This document shows positions 1-9,317 of a DNA stretch of 62,630 nt, one piece after another. The stretch comes from Sphingomonas sp. 32-62-10 (lineage in GTDB: Bacteria > Pseudomonadota > Alphaproteobacteria > Sphingomonadales > Sphingomonadaceae), in contig NCEE01000017.1 of assembly GCA_002280555.1 (NCBI GenBank), forward strand, positions 1 through 62,630, given 5' to 3'. The notes beneath the pieces were generated by a model that was given only the letters and a program-made list of their open reading frames with translations, made no database searches and was not told the origin of the DNA. A program made the position numbers and the translations under genes. The stretch's first letter is position 1, and the number at the start of each line of letters is the position of its first letter.

Positions 1-98
1 GCACCCGTGCGCCACTAGACCCGAAGGTCTCGTTCGACTTGCATGTGTTAGGCATGCCGCCAGCGTTCGTTCTGAGCCAGGATCAAACTCTCAAGTTT
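1..98 (-). rRNA. rrs: 16S ribosomal RNA, 5' end only (truncated by the window edge)
   Basis: The reverse complement carries the universal 16S 5' sequence (AGAGTTTGATCCTGGCTCAG at about 72-91), followed by the CGAACGAGACCTTCGGGTCT helix typical of sphingomonads. Aligning AGAGTTTGATC with E. coli positions 8-18 puts the mature 5' end near base 98. Only about 98 nt are present and the gene continues beyond the left edge. Confidence 0.97.
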
Positions 99-452
99 GA
101 TGTTCCTGAACGACCGGATGGAATGATCCGGACGAACAAGCTCATTTCAAGGAGCCATTCCTGCACAATTACATTCACTAGTGGATATGTAAATTGAGAC
201 ATATGAGCCGACCACCGGAGCAAGCCCCGCTGGACGTCCATATAGGAACGGCTTAATTTAACCGAGTATCGACGCCTTAAAACCGTCGAACCCGGAGCCG
301 CCGCCCACATGTCCCTTCATCTAAACCGACAATGTCAAAGAGCGCAAAAGACCGACGCTTTCCCGTTCCTCTTTTTATCGAGGGCTGGGCTAGCGCCGAG
401 GATTTGGTGACTGCAGAGGCGAACCGTGTGGTTCATCGCTGCGGTGGAGTGG
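99..452 (-). other. rRNA operon leader (precursor region upstream of 16S)
   Basis: This stretch lies between the rrn promoter and the mature 16S 5' end and holds no credible gene. Read on the minus strand it has a boxA antiterminator, then a GAAGGGACATGTGGGCGG block, then AT-richer sequence next to 16S that can pair in precursor processing. The same GAAGGGAYATGTGGGCGG block follows boxA at the far right of the window, which supports the leader assignment. Confidence 0.85.
333..344 (-). promoter_or_regulatory. boxA antitermination site of the rRNA operon
   Basis: The minus strand reads CGCTCTTTGACA, close to the enterobacterial rrn boxA TGCTCTTTAACA. It lies between the promoter and 16S, as expected for a NusB/S10 binding site. 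Confidence 0.8.
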
Positions 453-481
453 CTTATATGGGTGGCTCCAACAGCCGTCAA
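453..481 (-). promoter_or_regulatory. rrn operon sigma-70-type promoter
   Basis: On the minus strand a TTGACG -35 hexamer (476-481) and a TATAAG -10 hexamer (453-458) are separated by exactly 17 bases. A/T-rich sequence just upstream (about 485-505) could act as an UP element. It drives transcription leftward through boxA into 16S. Confidence 0.85.
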
Positions 482-575
482 CGGCTTTTTGCAATTTTCT
501 TACAAACCGCCCTGTACCCCGCAGGAATCCTAGGGTTTACGGCTCTGTAATCACCTTGGCGCATAGCATTTGGCC

Positions 576-2063
576 ATGGAATCACCCGCCACCCCTTTGA
601 TTCGCGAGTCGGAATCACTGGCCGATCAGGTCCGCAGCGCCGTTATCTGGCGCTCAGGCAGCCAGATTGTCGCGCAGATGGTGCAATGGGGCGCCACCTT
701 CATGGTGATTCGCATCCTGGCGCCTGCGGACTATGGCCTGTTCGCGATGACTCAGGTGGTCGTGCTGCTGCTCAACATGCTCAACGGCTATGGGCTGGCA
801 AGCGGGTTGATTCGCCAGCCCAACGTGACCGAACGCGAAATACGTCAGCTGTTCGGCATGATTCTGCTCGTCAATCTGGGCCTTGCGGTGATCCAGCTGA
901 TCCTGGCCCCCATTGCCGCTGCTTATTACCGGCAGCCGATCATCGGCCAGATGTTGCAGGTGCAGGCCGTGATTTATGCAACCACGCCATTCATGGCGCT
1001 GGCCTATGCACTGCTCTCGAGATCAATGGACTTTCGTCGCCAGGCCCGGGTCAACATCTTATCGTCAATCGCCAGTGCTGCGGCGGCGCTTGGCGGTGCC
1101 ATGGCCGGGTTCGGGGTGTGGACGCTGGTGATTGCGCCGATCGTGATGTTCGCCGTCCGCGCGGTCGGCCTGACGGTTGCGGCGCGATCACTGATGTGGC
1201 CGATCTTCGATTTTCGCGGCGCGGGGCATCTGGCGCGGTACGGCAGCGTGATGGCGGTCGGCCAGCTGCTATGGTTCGTCGAGAGCCAGATGGACGTCTT
1301 CATCGCCGGGCGCGTGCTGGATCCGCACATGCTCGGCATTTACACGACCAGCCTGTTCCTCACCCAGATCTTCGTATCGAAGGTGGTGCCGCCACTGAAC
1401 GAGGTCGCCTTTTCGGCCTATGCGCGGATGCAGCATGACAGCACCGCTATCGCCAGTGCCTTTGCGCGCAGCATCCGCGTGATCATGACCGCCGCTTTGC
1501 CCTTCTATATTGGGCTTGCCGTCACCGCCGAACCTATTGTGCTGACCATGCTGGGCGACAAATGGACCGAGGCGATCCCAATCGTCAGGATTTTGGCCTG
1601 TGCGATGCCGTTGCTGACGCTTCAAGTACTGCTGGCCCCCGCCTGCGATGCGACAGGTCATCCGGGCATCAGCGTGCGCAATGGCGCAACCGGCGCGGTG
1701 CTGCTGTCAATCGCCTATCTGATCGGCATCCGCTGGGGGGTGATGGGACTCGCCTGGTCATGGCTTGCCGCCTATCCGGTCTATCTGACGATCAGCCTGA
1801 CACGGACGCTGCCAGTGATCGGGGTGACCGCCGACGCGTTGGGTCGATCGATCCAGCCGCCGCTGATTGCGGCAATCGCCATGGGGATCGGGGTGATGAT
1901 GATCGATTCGGCACTACCCGTGCTCGCCCCTCTCTTGCGGCTCGCCATTTTGGTGAGCGCGGGCGGCGCAATTTATACGGGCTGGCTCGGCATATTCTCC
2001 CGTCCGGTTATCACCGAAATCATCACGATCGTCCGTCGGCGACCACAGCCGGTCGCCGCCTAA
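576..2063 (+). CDS. Oligosaccharide flippase family protein (Wzx-like polysaccharide exporter)
   Basis: The protein has about 496 residues and a dozen or more hydrophobic segments. Its N-terminal half matches the polysaccharide biosynthesis/MATE-like fold (pattern ILAPADYGLFAM near residue 50). Family members flip lipid-linked oligosaccharides across the inner membrane for surface polysaccharide or LPS assembly. I chose the ATG at 576; a TTG at 570 is in frame but has no better ribosome site. No glycosyltransferases adjoin it, so its substrate cannot be inferred. It is read away from the rRNA operon and meets the CBS gene tail to tail. Confidence 0.85.
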   Translation: MESPATPLIRESESLADQVRSAVIWRSGSQIVAQMVQWGATFMVIRILAPADYGLFAMTQVVVLLLNMLNGYGLASGLIRQPNVTEREIRQLFGMILLVNLGLAVIQLILAPIAAAYYRQPIIGQMLQVQAVIYATTPFMALAYALLSRSMDFRRQARVNILSSIASAAAALGGAMAGFGVWTLVIAPIVMFAVRAVGLTVAARSLMWPIFDFRGAGHLARYGSVMAVGQLLWFVESQMDVFIAGRVLDPHMLGIYTTSLFLTQIFVSKVVPPLNEVAFSAYARMQHDSTAIASAFARSIRVIMTAALPFYIGLAVTAEPIVLTMLGDKWTEAIPIVRILACAMPLLTLQVLLAPACDATGHPGISVRNGATGAVLLSIAYLIGIRWGVMGLAWSWLAAYPVYLTISLTRTLPVIGVTADALGRSIQPPLIAAIAMGIGVMMIDSALPVLAPLLRLAILVSAGGAIYTGWLGIFSRPVITEIITIVRRRPQPVAA

Positions 2064-2069
2064 ACATCG

Positions 2070-2498
2070 TCACGCCGTCTGGATGTAATCGCGCATCGCC
2101 GCCGCATCGGCCTCGATCCGGTCGATCCGATATTTGACAAGATCGCCGATCGAAACGACGCCGATGATCCGTCCGCTTTCGATCACCGGCAGATGGCGGA
2201 TGCGCCGCCGCGTCATCAGCGATAGCGCGCCAATCACCGAATCACTTGGGCTGACGGTAATGGCGGGGGCGGTCATCACGTCGCCCACTTTGCGAGTCAG
2301 TGCATCGACACCGTGACTCTTCAGCGCATGAATGACATCGCGTTCGGAAAAAATGCCGGCCACATCGGGTCCGTCCATCACCGGCAACGCGCCGATTCGT
2401 TTTTCAGCCAGCAAGGCGGCGGCTTCCATCACGGTCTGGTGCGCGGTAACCGACAGAACATCACGTCCCTTGGTGCCCAGGATCGATGCAATCGTCAT
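2070..2498 (-). CDS. CBS-domain protein
   Basis: The 142-residue protein is made almost entirely of two CBS repeats (about residues 8-62 and 72-130). Each has the usual hydrophobic pattern and a Gly/Asp loop (GIFSERDVI and GVVSIGDLV). Such standalone pairs usually bind adenosine nucleotides and sense energy state. The C-terminal helix (YRIDRIEADAAAMRDYIQ) is typical of alphaproteobacterial members. It is divergent from the small membrane protein at 2586, with about 87 bp between the starts. Confidence 0.9.
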   Translation of the reverse strand: MTIASILGTKGRDVLSVTAHQTVMEAAALLAEKRIGALPVMDGPDVAGIFSERDVIHALKSHGVDALTRKVGDVMTAPAITVSPSDSVIGALSLMTRRRIRHLPVIESGRIIGVVSIGDLVKYRIDRIEADAAAMRDYIQTA

Positions 2499-2585
2499 GC
2501 GATTCTCTCCTCCATCCGGCCCGTCGATGCGGGTACGGTATTATGTGCCCTTGAGGATTCCACTTTTTGCCGCCAATTGAAAGCA

Positions 2586-2864
2586 ATGCCTGCAAATCCC
2601 CCCGGACTCGACGATCCCGATTATGCCGCCTTTGCCTGGGGACGGTACCGGATGATCATGCGTTGGATGACATTGGCGATGATCGTGATCGTCACGGGTG
2701 CCATCCTGTTGCTCGACTTTGTTTACGGGCCGCTATCCTGGATCACGATCGCCGCCGCCGTTGGTGGTTTTGGCGGCACGATTATGTTGACGGCAGCGCT
2801 GATGGGGCTGGTGTTCCTTAGTTCAGGCAGCGGCCATGACGAGCAGGTACGCCATATCGACTAG
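2586..2864 (+). CDS. Small two-helix membrane protein, function unknown
   Basis: This is a 92-residue protein with a hydrophilic N-terminus (PGLDDPDYAAFAWGRYR) and two hydrophobic segments at about residues 27-47 and 55-78. The ATG at 2586 was chosen because the longer reading frame upstream is antisense to the CBS gene and lacks protein-like composition. It resembles the small conserved hypothetical membrane proteins of sphingomonads; no function is evident. Confidence 0.7.
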   Translation: MPANPPGLDDPDYAAFAWGRYRMIMRWMTLAMIVIVTGAILLLDFVYGPLSWITIAAAVGGFGGTIMLTAALMGLVFLSSGSGHDEQVRHID

Positions 2865-2873
2865 CAGTGACGA

Positions 2874-4481
2874 TCAGCGATCGTAAGAACCGGACTTGAT
2901 CGCATAGCTGACCGTCGCACTGGCGTTGGCGTCGACCGTGATCGGCAATCGCCAGCCTCCGGGTCCACGCTCGACGCCGGGCGGGCGATCAACGAGCTGG
3001 CCGGGCACCACGATTTCAGCGCGGACCGCCACCGGCCGCGCATTGGTGATGATGGCGCGCCATTCGCTCTGTTTCTTGCTCACCCGCGTGCGAGCCAGCG
3101 TCCATTGCACATCGGGGCTGGTGCCGGTGACGATCTCGATCTCCTCACCCACCGCGCGATCCTTCATCGGCTGCTCGCCGATCAGCAGATCCTCGCCGTC
3201 GCGCGGCGCGAACAGCGCGAGACCGCCTGCGGGCAGCGGTACGCCGAGGCCGTCGGTCGTTACATTTCGAGTGCGCAACAGCAGCGGCATCGGGCGCGGC
3301 GCCATCCCGCCGCTGTTCGCATTGGCCGAATAGACCCGCGCAAAACTGGCGGCGGGCTGGTCGATCATCGCCACCTGCTTCTGGCTTTGTGCGGCCAAGG
3401 TGACGCGGATGGGTACCCGGTAGAGTTTCAGATCGCCCAAGTCTTCCTGCGCGGCGATCACCGGCGGTGGCGGCGGGGGTGGTGGCGGCGGCGGGGCCAT
3501 CATCGCCATCGGGGCATAGACGCGCCGGGTTCGCGAGCCTGTGACGACGATCGATTCGTTATAATCTTCGGCATCGGCAAAGCTGCCGTCGAGCGCCCAG
3601 GGCAGCCGACGAAATACCTGACGCGGATGCGTGCTGGTGATGTCCGCGGGCCAGCAGCGCAGCCGCAACGCCGGATCGGGACGGCGGAGCGGCGGGGCAT
3701 TGGCCACTTTGTTCGGCCGCCCCGCAACCACCTGAAGCCGGGCATCGGCAAAGCTCTGCGACCCGCCATTGGCCACGGTCAACCAGGCGAACAAGCCCAG
3801 TTTTTCGCTATCGGCCGCCGTTCGCGCGACATAATTGGCACCCCAATCAAACCCCTGCGCCATATAGGTGAGCTGGACCGTCACGGTGAGCGCGCGCGTG
3901 CTGCTCGCCAACACCGACAGGGTCGGGCGCGGGGTGAGCCCCGCCGGTACGCCGTCATAGCGCATCCGTTCGGGGAGCCCGCTGCAGCGAAGTGCTTCCA
4001 CCCCATCCACCGTCGTCAGCACGACCCCGCCATTGGGGCCCGACTGGATGATCGCATCCTGCTCGACGACCTTGCCGGTCTTGCGGTGGGTGCGAACGAG
4101 GTGAACCTGTCGTTTGAGATAGGCATCGACCAGACCGGCGGGGGACAGTAACCGGGCATCGCGATTTTTTTCGCGCACGCCGTTCGGCAATCCAGTGACG
4201 ATCGCGGTTTCAGGCAACAGCCCTTCAGCAACGCCTTCGAAGCGAATGACGCTGTCGCCCGCCGGGATCGTCACCGTTCGTGTTTCGCTGATCAGCGCAT
4301 AGCCGCCCGGCCAACGCCGGTTCATCGGCCCCTGCCCGCGATTGGGATCACGGTAGACCGTCACCGACACATCGCGCGCATCCTCCGCCTGGACGGGCAC
4401 GGGGACAGGTGCAGGACCTGCAGCCAGCATCACCGGCAGCAGGAGCGACAACAGCGTCAGGGGCAGGTGCCTGCCGGGCAT
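2874..4481 (-). CDS. DUF4139 domain-containing secreted protein (second of a tandem pair)
   Basis: The protein has about 535 residues with an N-terminal signal peptide (LPLTLLSLLLPVMLAAG). A DUF4140/DUF4139-type beta-rich architecture follows, with the family pattern LTYMAQGFDWGANYVA. The start at 4481 sits 2 bp after the stop of the upstream DUF4139 gene, so the two are co-transcribed and probably coupled. A run of 11 prolines follows MAMMAP in the middle and would need EF-P for translation. The protein is longer and more divergent than its neighbour. The function of the family in bacteria is not established. Confidence 0.8.
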   Translation of the reverse strand: MPGRHLPLTLLSLLLPVMLAAGPAPVPVPVQAEDARDVSVTVYRDPNRGQGPMNRRWPGGYALISETRTVTIPAGDSVIRFEGVAEGLLPETAIVTGLPNGVREKNRDARLLSPAGLVDAYLKRQVHLVRTHRKTGKVVEQDAIIQSGPNGGVVLTTVDGVEALRCSGLPERMRYDGVPAGLTPRPTLSVLASSTRALTVTVQLTYMAQGFDWGANYVARTAADSEKLGLFAWLTVANGGSQSFADARLQVVAGRPNKVANAPPLRRPDPALRLRCWPADITSTHPRQVFRRLPWALDGSFADAEDYNESIVVTGSRTRRVYAPMAMMAPPPPPPPPPPPVIAAQEDLGDLKLYRVPIRVTLAAQSQKQVAMIDQPAASFARVYSANANSGGMAPRPMPLLLRTRNVTTDGLGVPLPAGGLALFAPRDGEDLLIGEQPMKDRAVGEEIEIVTGTSPDVQWTLARTRVSKKQSEWRAIITNARPVAVRAEIVVPGQLVDRPPGVERGPGGWRLPITVDANASATVSYAIKSGSYDR

Positions 4482-4483
4482 CG

Positions 4484-5884
4484 TCAGTACCGCGTGTCGA
4501 AGGTCGCCGTCACGTCGATGGTGCCATTGGCGGGCACTGGCACTTTCCACTCGATCCGGTCCGCCGATACGCGGTCGCCGGTGATGCTTTGCGCCGCGAT
4601 CCGCACATCCCCATACAGCCCGGACTGGGCAAGATCGACCACCACCGGCGCGGGCCGGGCGTTGGTCACCGTATAGCGCATCTTGGTCTGCCAGCGCCGG
4701 TTGGAGAGCTTGGTGCGTTCCTCGACGATCGTCTTCACCTTTACGTCGAACGCCTCGCCGATCCGCAGCGCCATCGCCGATCCCATCGGGGTATGATCGA
4801 TCCGGGTTTCGCCGATGAACTGGGGCTCGCCGCGGGCATCGCGCAAATAGACGCGGATCGTGCCGGCCGGGAGCTGATCGCCCAGCCCGCCATCGCGCGA
4901 GGTGGAGAATTTGATCGCGGTCGTCGCGCTTTGCGGCACGTCGCTCGCACCCAGCCAGCCATTGACGAATTCATAGGCCTTGCGGGCTGGCGCCCCCTTC
5001 ACATCAAGGAAACTGACCTGTTTTTGCTGGGCGTTGGCGATCGTCGTCCGCTGGGCGAGCGGATAGAGATAAAAATCGCCGAGCCGTTCGCGCATGCCGC
5101 TTTCGGTGCCCGCCGCCTCAAGCGAATCGCTGAGCGCGGCGAACCGGTTCTGCCCGCCCCCCACCGCGCCCGCGACCAGCAGGGTCTTGGCATTGGCAAA
5201 GCTCGTGCCGGTATTGTTGGTGAGCGTTACCCAGCCCTGCATATCGATGGCGTTCTTCACCTCATCGAACAACGCGACATAATCGCTGGTCCAGCCGAGC
5301 CCTGGCGTCAGATAGCTGAGCCGGGCCGATACCGGGCCTTCGCGCGTGGCATCCACCGTCACGCTCAAGGTCGGGCGGGCGCGCAGATTTTCGGGCACAC
5401 GGTCAAACACCACTCGCACCGGTAGGCCATCATCGCGCAGCACCTCGATCCGCTGACCGATCTGGAGAACGATGCCGCCATTGGCCGCCAGCACGCGCGC
5501 CTGTTCGCGCGTTTCGGCACCCGTGGCGGGGTTGGTGCGCACGATCGTGACGATCTTGCCGACCGCTTTTTCCATCAACTTGTCGGGCGACAGCAGATCA
5601 TAATCGAAATTCTGTTCGACCACGCCGAGCCCGGCGCCTGCTAGCGTCACCGTTTCCGGCCTTATCTGGGCGGACACATCGGGAAATTCCTGGCGCGATC
5701 GCCCGGATGGCACGGTGATCTGGCGCACATCCTGCACCAGCGCGAGATTGTTGTTATAGATCGTAACCGCCACCTCGCCCTGGGCGGAGCGATCGACATT
5801 ATCCTGGGCCAGGGCGGCTGTCGCGATCAGCATCGGCGCCGTGACGCACCCCATCGCCCGGATCGTCGCGGTTAGCGTGCGCAT
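4484..5884 (-). CDS. DUF4139 domain-containing secreted protein (first of a tandem pair)
   Basis: The protein has 466 residues with a cleavable signal peptide ending ATAALA-QD. It contains the DUF4139 core (SYLTPGLGWTSDYVALFDE near residue 190) and a C-terminal beta domain ending in TATFDTRY. It is the paralogue of the following gene, with a shared LSP/LTP-W-(S/A)-DY-VA layout. It is predicted to be periplasmic or surface-exposed. Transcription starts just after the terminator of the DUF4167 gene. Confidence 0.82.
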   Translation of the reverse strand: MRTLTATIRAMGCVTAPMLIATAALAQDNVDRSAQGEVAVTIYNNNLALVQDVRQITVPSGRSRQEFPDVSAQIRPETVTLAGAGLGVVEQNFDYDLLSPDKLMEKAVGKIVTIVRTNPATGAETREQARVLAANGGIVLQIGQRIEVLRDDGLPVRVVFDRVPENLRARPTLSVTVDATREGPVSARLSYLTPGLGWTSDYVALFDEVKNAIDMQGWVTLTNNTGTSFANAKTLLVAGAVGGGQNRFAALSDSLEAAGTESGMRERLGDFYLYPLAQRTTIANAQQKQVSFLDVKGAPARKAYEFVNGWLGASDVPQSATTAIKFSTSRDGGLGDQLPAGTIRVYLRDARGEPQFIGETRIDHTPMGSAMALRIGEAFDVKVKTIVEERTKLSNRRWQTKMRYTVTNARPAPVVVDLAQSGLYGDVRIAAQSITGDRVSADRIEWKVPVPANGTIDVTATFDTRY

Positions 5885-5961
5885 GACAGCCTCTCCCGAT
5901 TGCTTTGGGCCATGCTAGAGTCGGCTGTCGGGCGGTCAACCGCTCAAACGCTTCGGCCCAT

Positions 5962-5991
5962 AAAAATGCGGCGGACCGTTGGGCCCGCCGC
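5962..5991 (-). terminator. Rho-independent terminator of the DUF4167 gene
   Basis: On the minus strand a GCGGCGG / CCGCCGC stem (5968-5974 with 5985-5991) is followed directly by ATTTTTA. It sits 28 bp past the DUF4167 stop codon. Confidence 0.85.
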
Positions 5992-6018
5992 TAAATTACT
6001 GACAAATTTTGCCAAAGA

Positions 6019-6951
6019 TTACTCGGCCGGGCTGGCCTCGGTCACGGCTGCCTTGCGGCGACGGCGCGGTTTTTCCTCTGTCGGCTCAGCATCATCGGGA
6101 ACAATTGCCGACAGGCTCAGCGAGGGCGGCAGGCGATCCGCGTCAATGGCGATATCGTCGTCTGCATGCTGGGGCGTCTCGGCGACCGGCAAGGCGCGAC
6201 GCGGACGTCCACGCCGGGGACGATCGGCTTCGTCATCATTGCGAGGTGCGGGTGCGGCCTCAACATTCTGTTCAGGCTGATAGCCCTGATCGACCTGCGG
6301 GCGCCGCACCGGGCGATCGGCACCGTCACGCGGCGCGACATCACGCTGGCCGTTACCGCGGCTGCCATTGGCATCGCGATTGCTGCCATCGCGGTTGCCG
6401 CCATCGCGCTGCTGATCACGATTCTGGTCACGCCCATTGGCGCGATTACCATCACGATTGCCGCTCTCACGCTGGCCTTCTCGTTGGCCGTCACGCTGCC
6501 CGTCACGCTGGGAGTCGCGATTGCCGGCATCGCGGCCATTCTGACGATCGCTGCGCTCGACGCGATCATTCCCCCGGTCGCCCTGATAGGGATCGACCCG
6601 GTCATCGGCCATGCCTTCGACATTGCCGTCGAAATCCTCGTCATCGCCATCTTCGAACTGGTCGTTCGGGCCACGGCGCGGCTGATTTTCCTCAAAGCGC
6701 GAGCGCGTTTCGGCAAGTACGCGGAAATAATGATCGGCAAATTGCAGATAATATTCAGTGTTGACGCGGTCGCCCTGCATCTGGGCGTCACGCGCCAGCG
6801 TCTTGTATTTCTCGAGCAGCTGGGCCGCATTGCCGCGTGCCCGATTATCGATGCGATTGCCGTTTTCGGGACCACGCCCGGGATTGCCACCACCTTGCGA
6901 GCGCTGCCCGCCACGACCGCGACGGCGGCCGGCTTGACGATTGTTGATCAA
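6019..6951 (-). CDS. DUF4167 domain-containing protein with a long Arg/Asn/Asp/Gly-rich region
   Basis: The N-terminal DUF4167 domain is clear: an Arg/Gly-rich start (NNRQAGRRRGRGG), then RGNAAQLLEKYKTLARDAQMQG and EYYLQFADHYFR. I place the start at a TTG (6949-6951), since family members begin with (M)INNRQ and an AGGA lies just upstream; the longer frame adds an unlikely 29 residues. The middle consists of short degenerate repeats (NRDGQRDGQREG), so most of the protein should be disordered. The C-terminal tail is basic (EEKPRRRRKAAVTE). The composition suggests RNA binding, but no function is established. Confidence 0.8.
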   Translation of the reverse strand: MINNRQAGRRRGRGGQRSQGGGNPGRGPENGNRIDNRARGNAAQLLEKYKTLARDAQMQGDRVNTEYYLQFADHYFRVLAETRSRFEENQPRRGPNDQFEDGDDEDFDGNVEGMADDRVDPYQGDRGNDRVERSDRQNGRDAGNRDSQRDGQRDGQREGQRESGNRDGNRANGRDQNRDQQRDGGNRDGSNRDANGSRGNGQRDVAPRDGADRPVRRPQVDQGYQPEQNVEAAPAPRNDDEADRPRRGRPRRALPVAETPQHADDDIAIDADRLPPSLSLSAIVPDDAEPTEEKPRRRRKAAVTEASPAE

Positions 6952-7208
6952 GTCCTGTTGTCCTCGTGCCTTAAATTCAAAACCGGCGTCGCTCCGTAGA
7001 TGCGGATGCATGCCCTTCTGCGCGCCGACCCCGACCACCGGGATCGACAGCGTCTGCCACGGCCACCGGACGACAGCGGCTTCATGACGAAGGATCTGGG
7101 CAACTGCCCATTTTCAACCACCAATGTCGAAAATGCGTGCCCCTGCTCATTTAATAGCCGCGCTCGCCCTTTTCTCCAAGCGGAATTATGTGACAATTCG
7201 TGTTTGCG

Positions 7209-8039
7209 TCATCGAGCGATAATGGCGCGCGGGCGGCCCGCCAGATCAAAGCGCAACGATGCCGTCATGCCCTGCTGGTCGACCAAGAGGGAGACGGCTT
7301 CTGCCTGGGTATGGCCGATCTCCAGCACGGCAATGCCACCCGGCGTTAGCAGGTGCGGCAGTTGGGGAATAATGATGCGGTAATCGTCAAGCCCGTCCGC
7401 CCCTGCAAACAGCGCTTCGGGCGGTTCAAAGGCGGCGACATCGGTGGGAAGCGCCTCGGCAGTGCCGATATAAGGCGGGTTGGCGAGGACCAAATCGAAA
7501 CGCTGGTCAATACCATTGGCCCAATCGCCGAGCGCAAAGCAGGCGCGATCGGCAAGCGACAGGCGGTCAGCATTGGCCTTCGCCATCGCCAGCGCCGGGT
7601 CAGACCGGTCAATGCCGACCCCGGTCGCCTGTGGCCATTGCGCCAAGGCGGCGAGCAACAATGTCCCCGGCCCGGTACCGAGATCGAGGATCGTCGCCGG
7701 GCCAGCCGCCGCAAAATGGTCGATCGCCGCCTCGATCAGCGTTTCGCTGTCGGCGCGCGGGATGAGCGCCCCGGGGCCGACGGCGATATCGATCGTCCAG
7801 AAAGCGCGGGTGCCGGTGATGTAGGCGATCGGTTCATGCGCGAGGCGACGGGCGAGCAGGGCTTCGAAGGCGTCGGACCCTGGCGCATCGAGATGACGCA
7901 GCAGCAGGTCCTCGCGGGTGATGCCGAGCGCATGCGCCATCAGGAGTTCAGCGTCGAGGCGGGGGGTGTCGCTTGTTTGGGCAAGCGCAAGAGCCGCCTC
8001 AGCCAACACCTTCCGACAGGTAAGCCCTTGCACAATCAT
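7209..8039 (-). CDS. prmC: Peptide chain release factor N5-glutamine methyltransferase PrmC (HemK)
   Basis: This 276-residue SAM-dependent enzyme methylates the GGQ glutamine of release factors. It has an N-terminal helical domain and a Rossmann fold with motif I (ILDLGTGPGTLLLAAL). The catalytic LANPPYIG motif is diagnostic of HemK-type N5-glutamine methyltransferases. It lies just downstream of its substrate gene prfA on the same strand, separated by an inverted repeat, which is the usual pairing. Confidence 0.96.
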   Translation of the reverse strand: MIVQGLTCRKVLAEAALALAQTSDTPRLDAELLMAHALGITREDLLLRHLDAPGSDAFEALLARRLAHEPIAYITGTRAFWTIDIAVGPGALIPRADSETLIEAAIDHFAAAGPATILDLGTGPGTLLLAALAQWPQATGVGIDRSDPALAMAKANADRLSLADRACFALGDWANGIDQRFDLVLANPPYIGTAEALPTDVAAFEPPEALFAGADGLDDYRIIIPQLPHLLTPGGIAVLEIGHTQAEAVSLLVDQQGMTASLRFDLAGRPRAIIAR

Positions 8040-8040
8040 T

Positions 8041-8130
8041 CGTCACCCCAGACTTGTTCCGGGGTCCACCGCGCCTCGGCCACCGCAACGCGATTTGATG
8101 GGTGGGCCCCGGAACAAGTCCGGGGTGACG
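8041..8130. repeat. Palindromic intergenic repeat (30-bp arms)
   Basis: Two 30-bp arms (8041-8070 and 8101-8130), starting CGTCACCCC and ending GGGGTGACG, are inverted copies with 2 mismatches. They would form a long hairpin between prfA and prmC. The same CGTCACCCC...CCGGGGTGACG unit recurs at about 9465-9545. Such elements are common in sphingomonads and do not encode protein. Confidence 0.85.
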
Positions 8131-8237
8131 GTTGAGCGGATCGGCATGCGCCGCGGCAAGGCCGCGTCGTCGGACGGGGCAAATCGCCCCGCCGGCCGCG
8201 CTTGGACGAGTCTTGCCGACGCAGGCGGCAAGCCGCC

Positions 8238-9317
8238 CTACGCGGCATCCAGCGTCGCCAGCCGCTCCGCCTCATCCTCGGCGATCAGCGCGCCGAGCAG
8301 TTCGTCCATATCGCCCTGCAGGATTTCAGGCAGGCGGTGCAGCGTCAGGTTGATGCGGTGATCGGTCACCCGCCCTTGCGGGTAATTATAGGTGCGGATC
8401 CGTTCCGACCGGTCCCCGGAGCCGACCATCGATTTCCGCGCACCTGCCCGCTCGGCATGCAACCGTTCACGCTCGGCCTCATAGAGCCGTGTGCGCAGCA
8501 CCTTCATTGCCTTGGCCTTGTTCTTGTGCTGCGATTTTTCATCCTGCTGGATCACCGTCAGCCCGGTCGGGATATGGACGATCCGCACCGCGCTGTCGGT
8601 GGTGTTGACCGATTGGCCGCCGGGGCCGGACGAGCGATAGATATCGATCCGCAAATCCTTGTCGTCGATCTTCACATCGACTTCCTCGGCCTCGGGCAGC
8701 ACCGCGACGGTCGCGGCGGAGGTGTGGATCCGCCCGCCCGCCTCGGTTGCGGGGACGCGTTGGACGCGGTGGACACCGCTTTCGAACTTCAGCCGCGCGA
8801 ACACGCCCTGCCCGTTCACGCTGGCGATCACTTCCTTATAGCCACCAAATTCACCGGGGCTCGCCGAAATCAGCTCGACCCGCCAGCCCTGATTATCGGC
8901 ATAACGCTGGTACATGCGGAACAGATCGCCCGCGAACAAAGCCGCCTCGTCACCGCCGGTGCCGCCGCGAATTTCAAGCATCGCCGCGCGCTCGTCCGCG
9001 GCATCACGCGGTAGCAGCGCCAGCGCCAGCGCGCGCTCAGCTTCCGGCAGGCGCAGCTTGATATCGGCGATTTCCTCGCGCGCCATGTCGCGGATTTCGG
9101 CATCGCTGTCGGGCGAATCAACCAGCCCGTCGAGCACGCCCAGCTCCGCCCGCAACCGCCGGACCTCGCAGGCGGCCTTCACCACAGGCTCGAGCTCGGC
9201 ATATTCCTTCGACACCGCGACGAAGCGGTCCGACGGCAAATCGCCCGTCGCCATCAGCGCCTGTAGCTCATCCCGGCGCGCGGCAATCTGCGCGATGCGT
9301 TCGGGGGAGATGCTCAC
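8238..9317 (-). CDS. prfA: Peptide chain release factor 1 (RF1)
   Basis: The 359-residue protein is full length for RF1. It has the peptidyl-hydrolase GGQ motif at residues 233-235 (SSGPGGQSVNTTDSAV) and the EIRGGTGGDEAALFAGDLFRMY family signature. The start is a GTG at 9317 with a strong GGAGGAG ribosome site. This GTG overlaps by 4 bp (GTGA) the stop of a short upstream frame that duplicates the RF1 N-terminus, so initiation may be partly coupled. It terminates translation at UAA and UAG and is the substrate of the neighbouring PrmC. Confidence 0.96.
   Translation of the reverse strand: MSISPERIAQIAARRDELQALMATGDLPSDRFVAVSKEYAELEPVVKAACEVRRLRAELGVLDGLVDSPDSDAEIRDMAREEIADIKLRLPEAERALALALLPRDAADERAAMLEIRGGTGGDEAALFAGDLFRMYQRYADNQGWRVELISASPGEFGGYKEVIASVNGQGVFARLKFESGVHRVQRVPATEAGGRIHTSAATVAVLPEAEEVDVKIDDKDLRIDIYRSSGPGGQSVNTTDSAVRIVHIPTGLTVIQQDEKSQHKNKAKAMKVLRTRLYEAERERLHAERAGARKSMVGSGDRSERIRTYNYPQGRVTDHRINLTLHRLPEILQGDMDELLGALIAEDEAERLATLDAA

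Noticed and set aside
83..550. Short open frames (75 aa minus, 72 aa plus)
   Set aside because: They lie in the 16S start, rRNA leader and rrn promoter.
3105..5425. Long plus-strand frames across the DUF4139 pair
   Set aside because: They are antisense shadows with Arg/His-rich composition.
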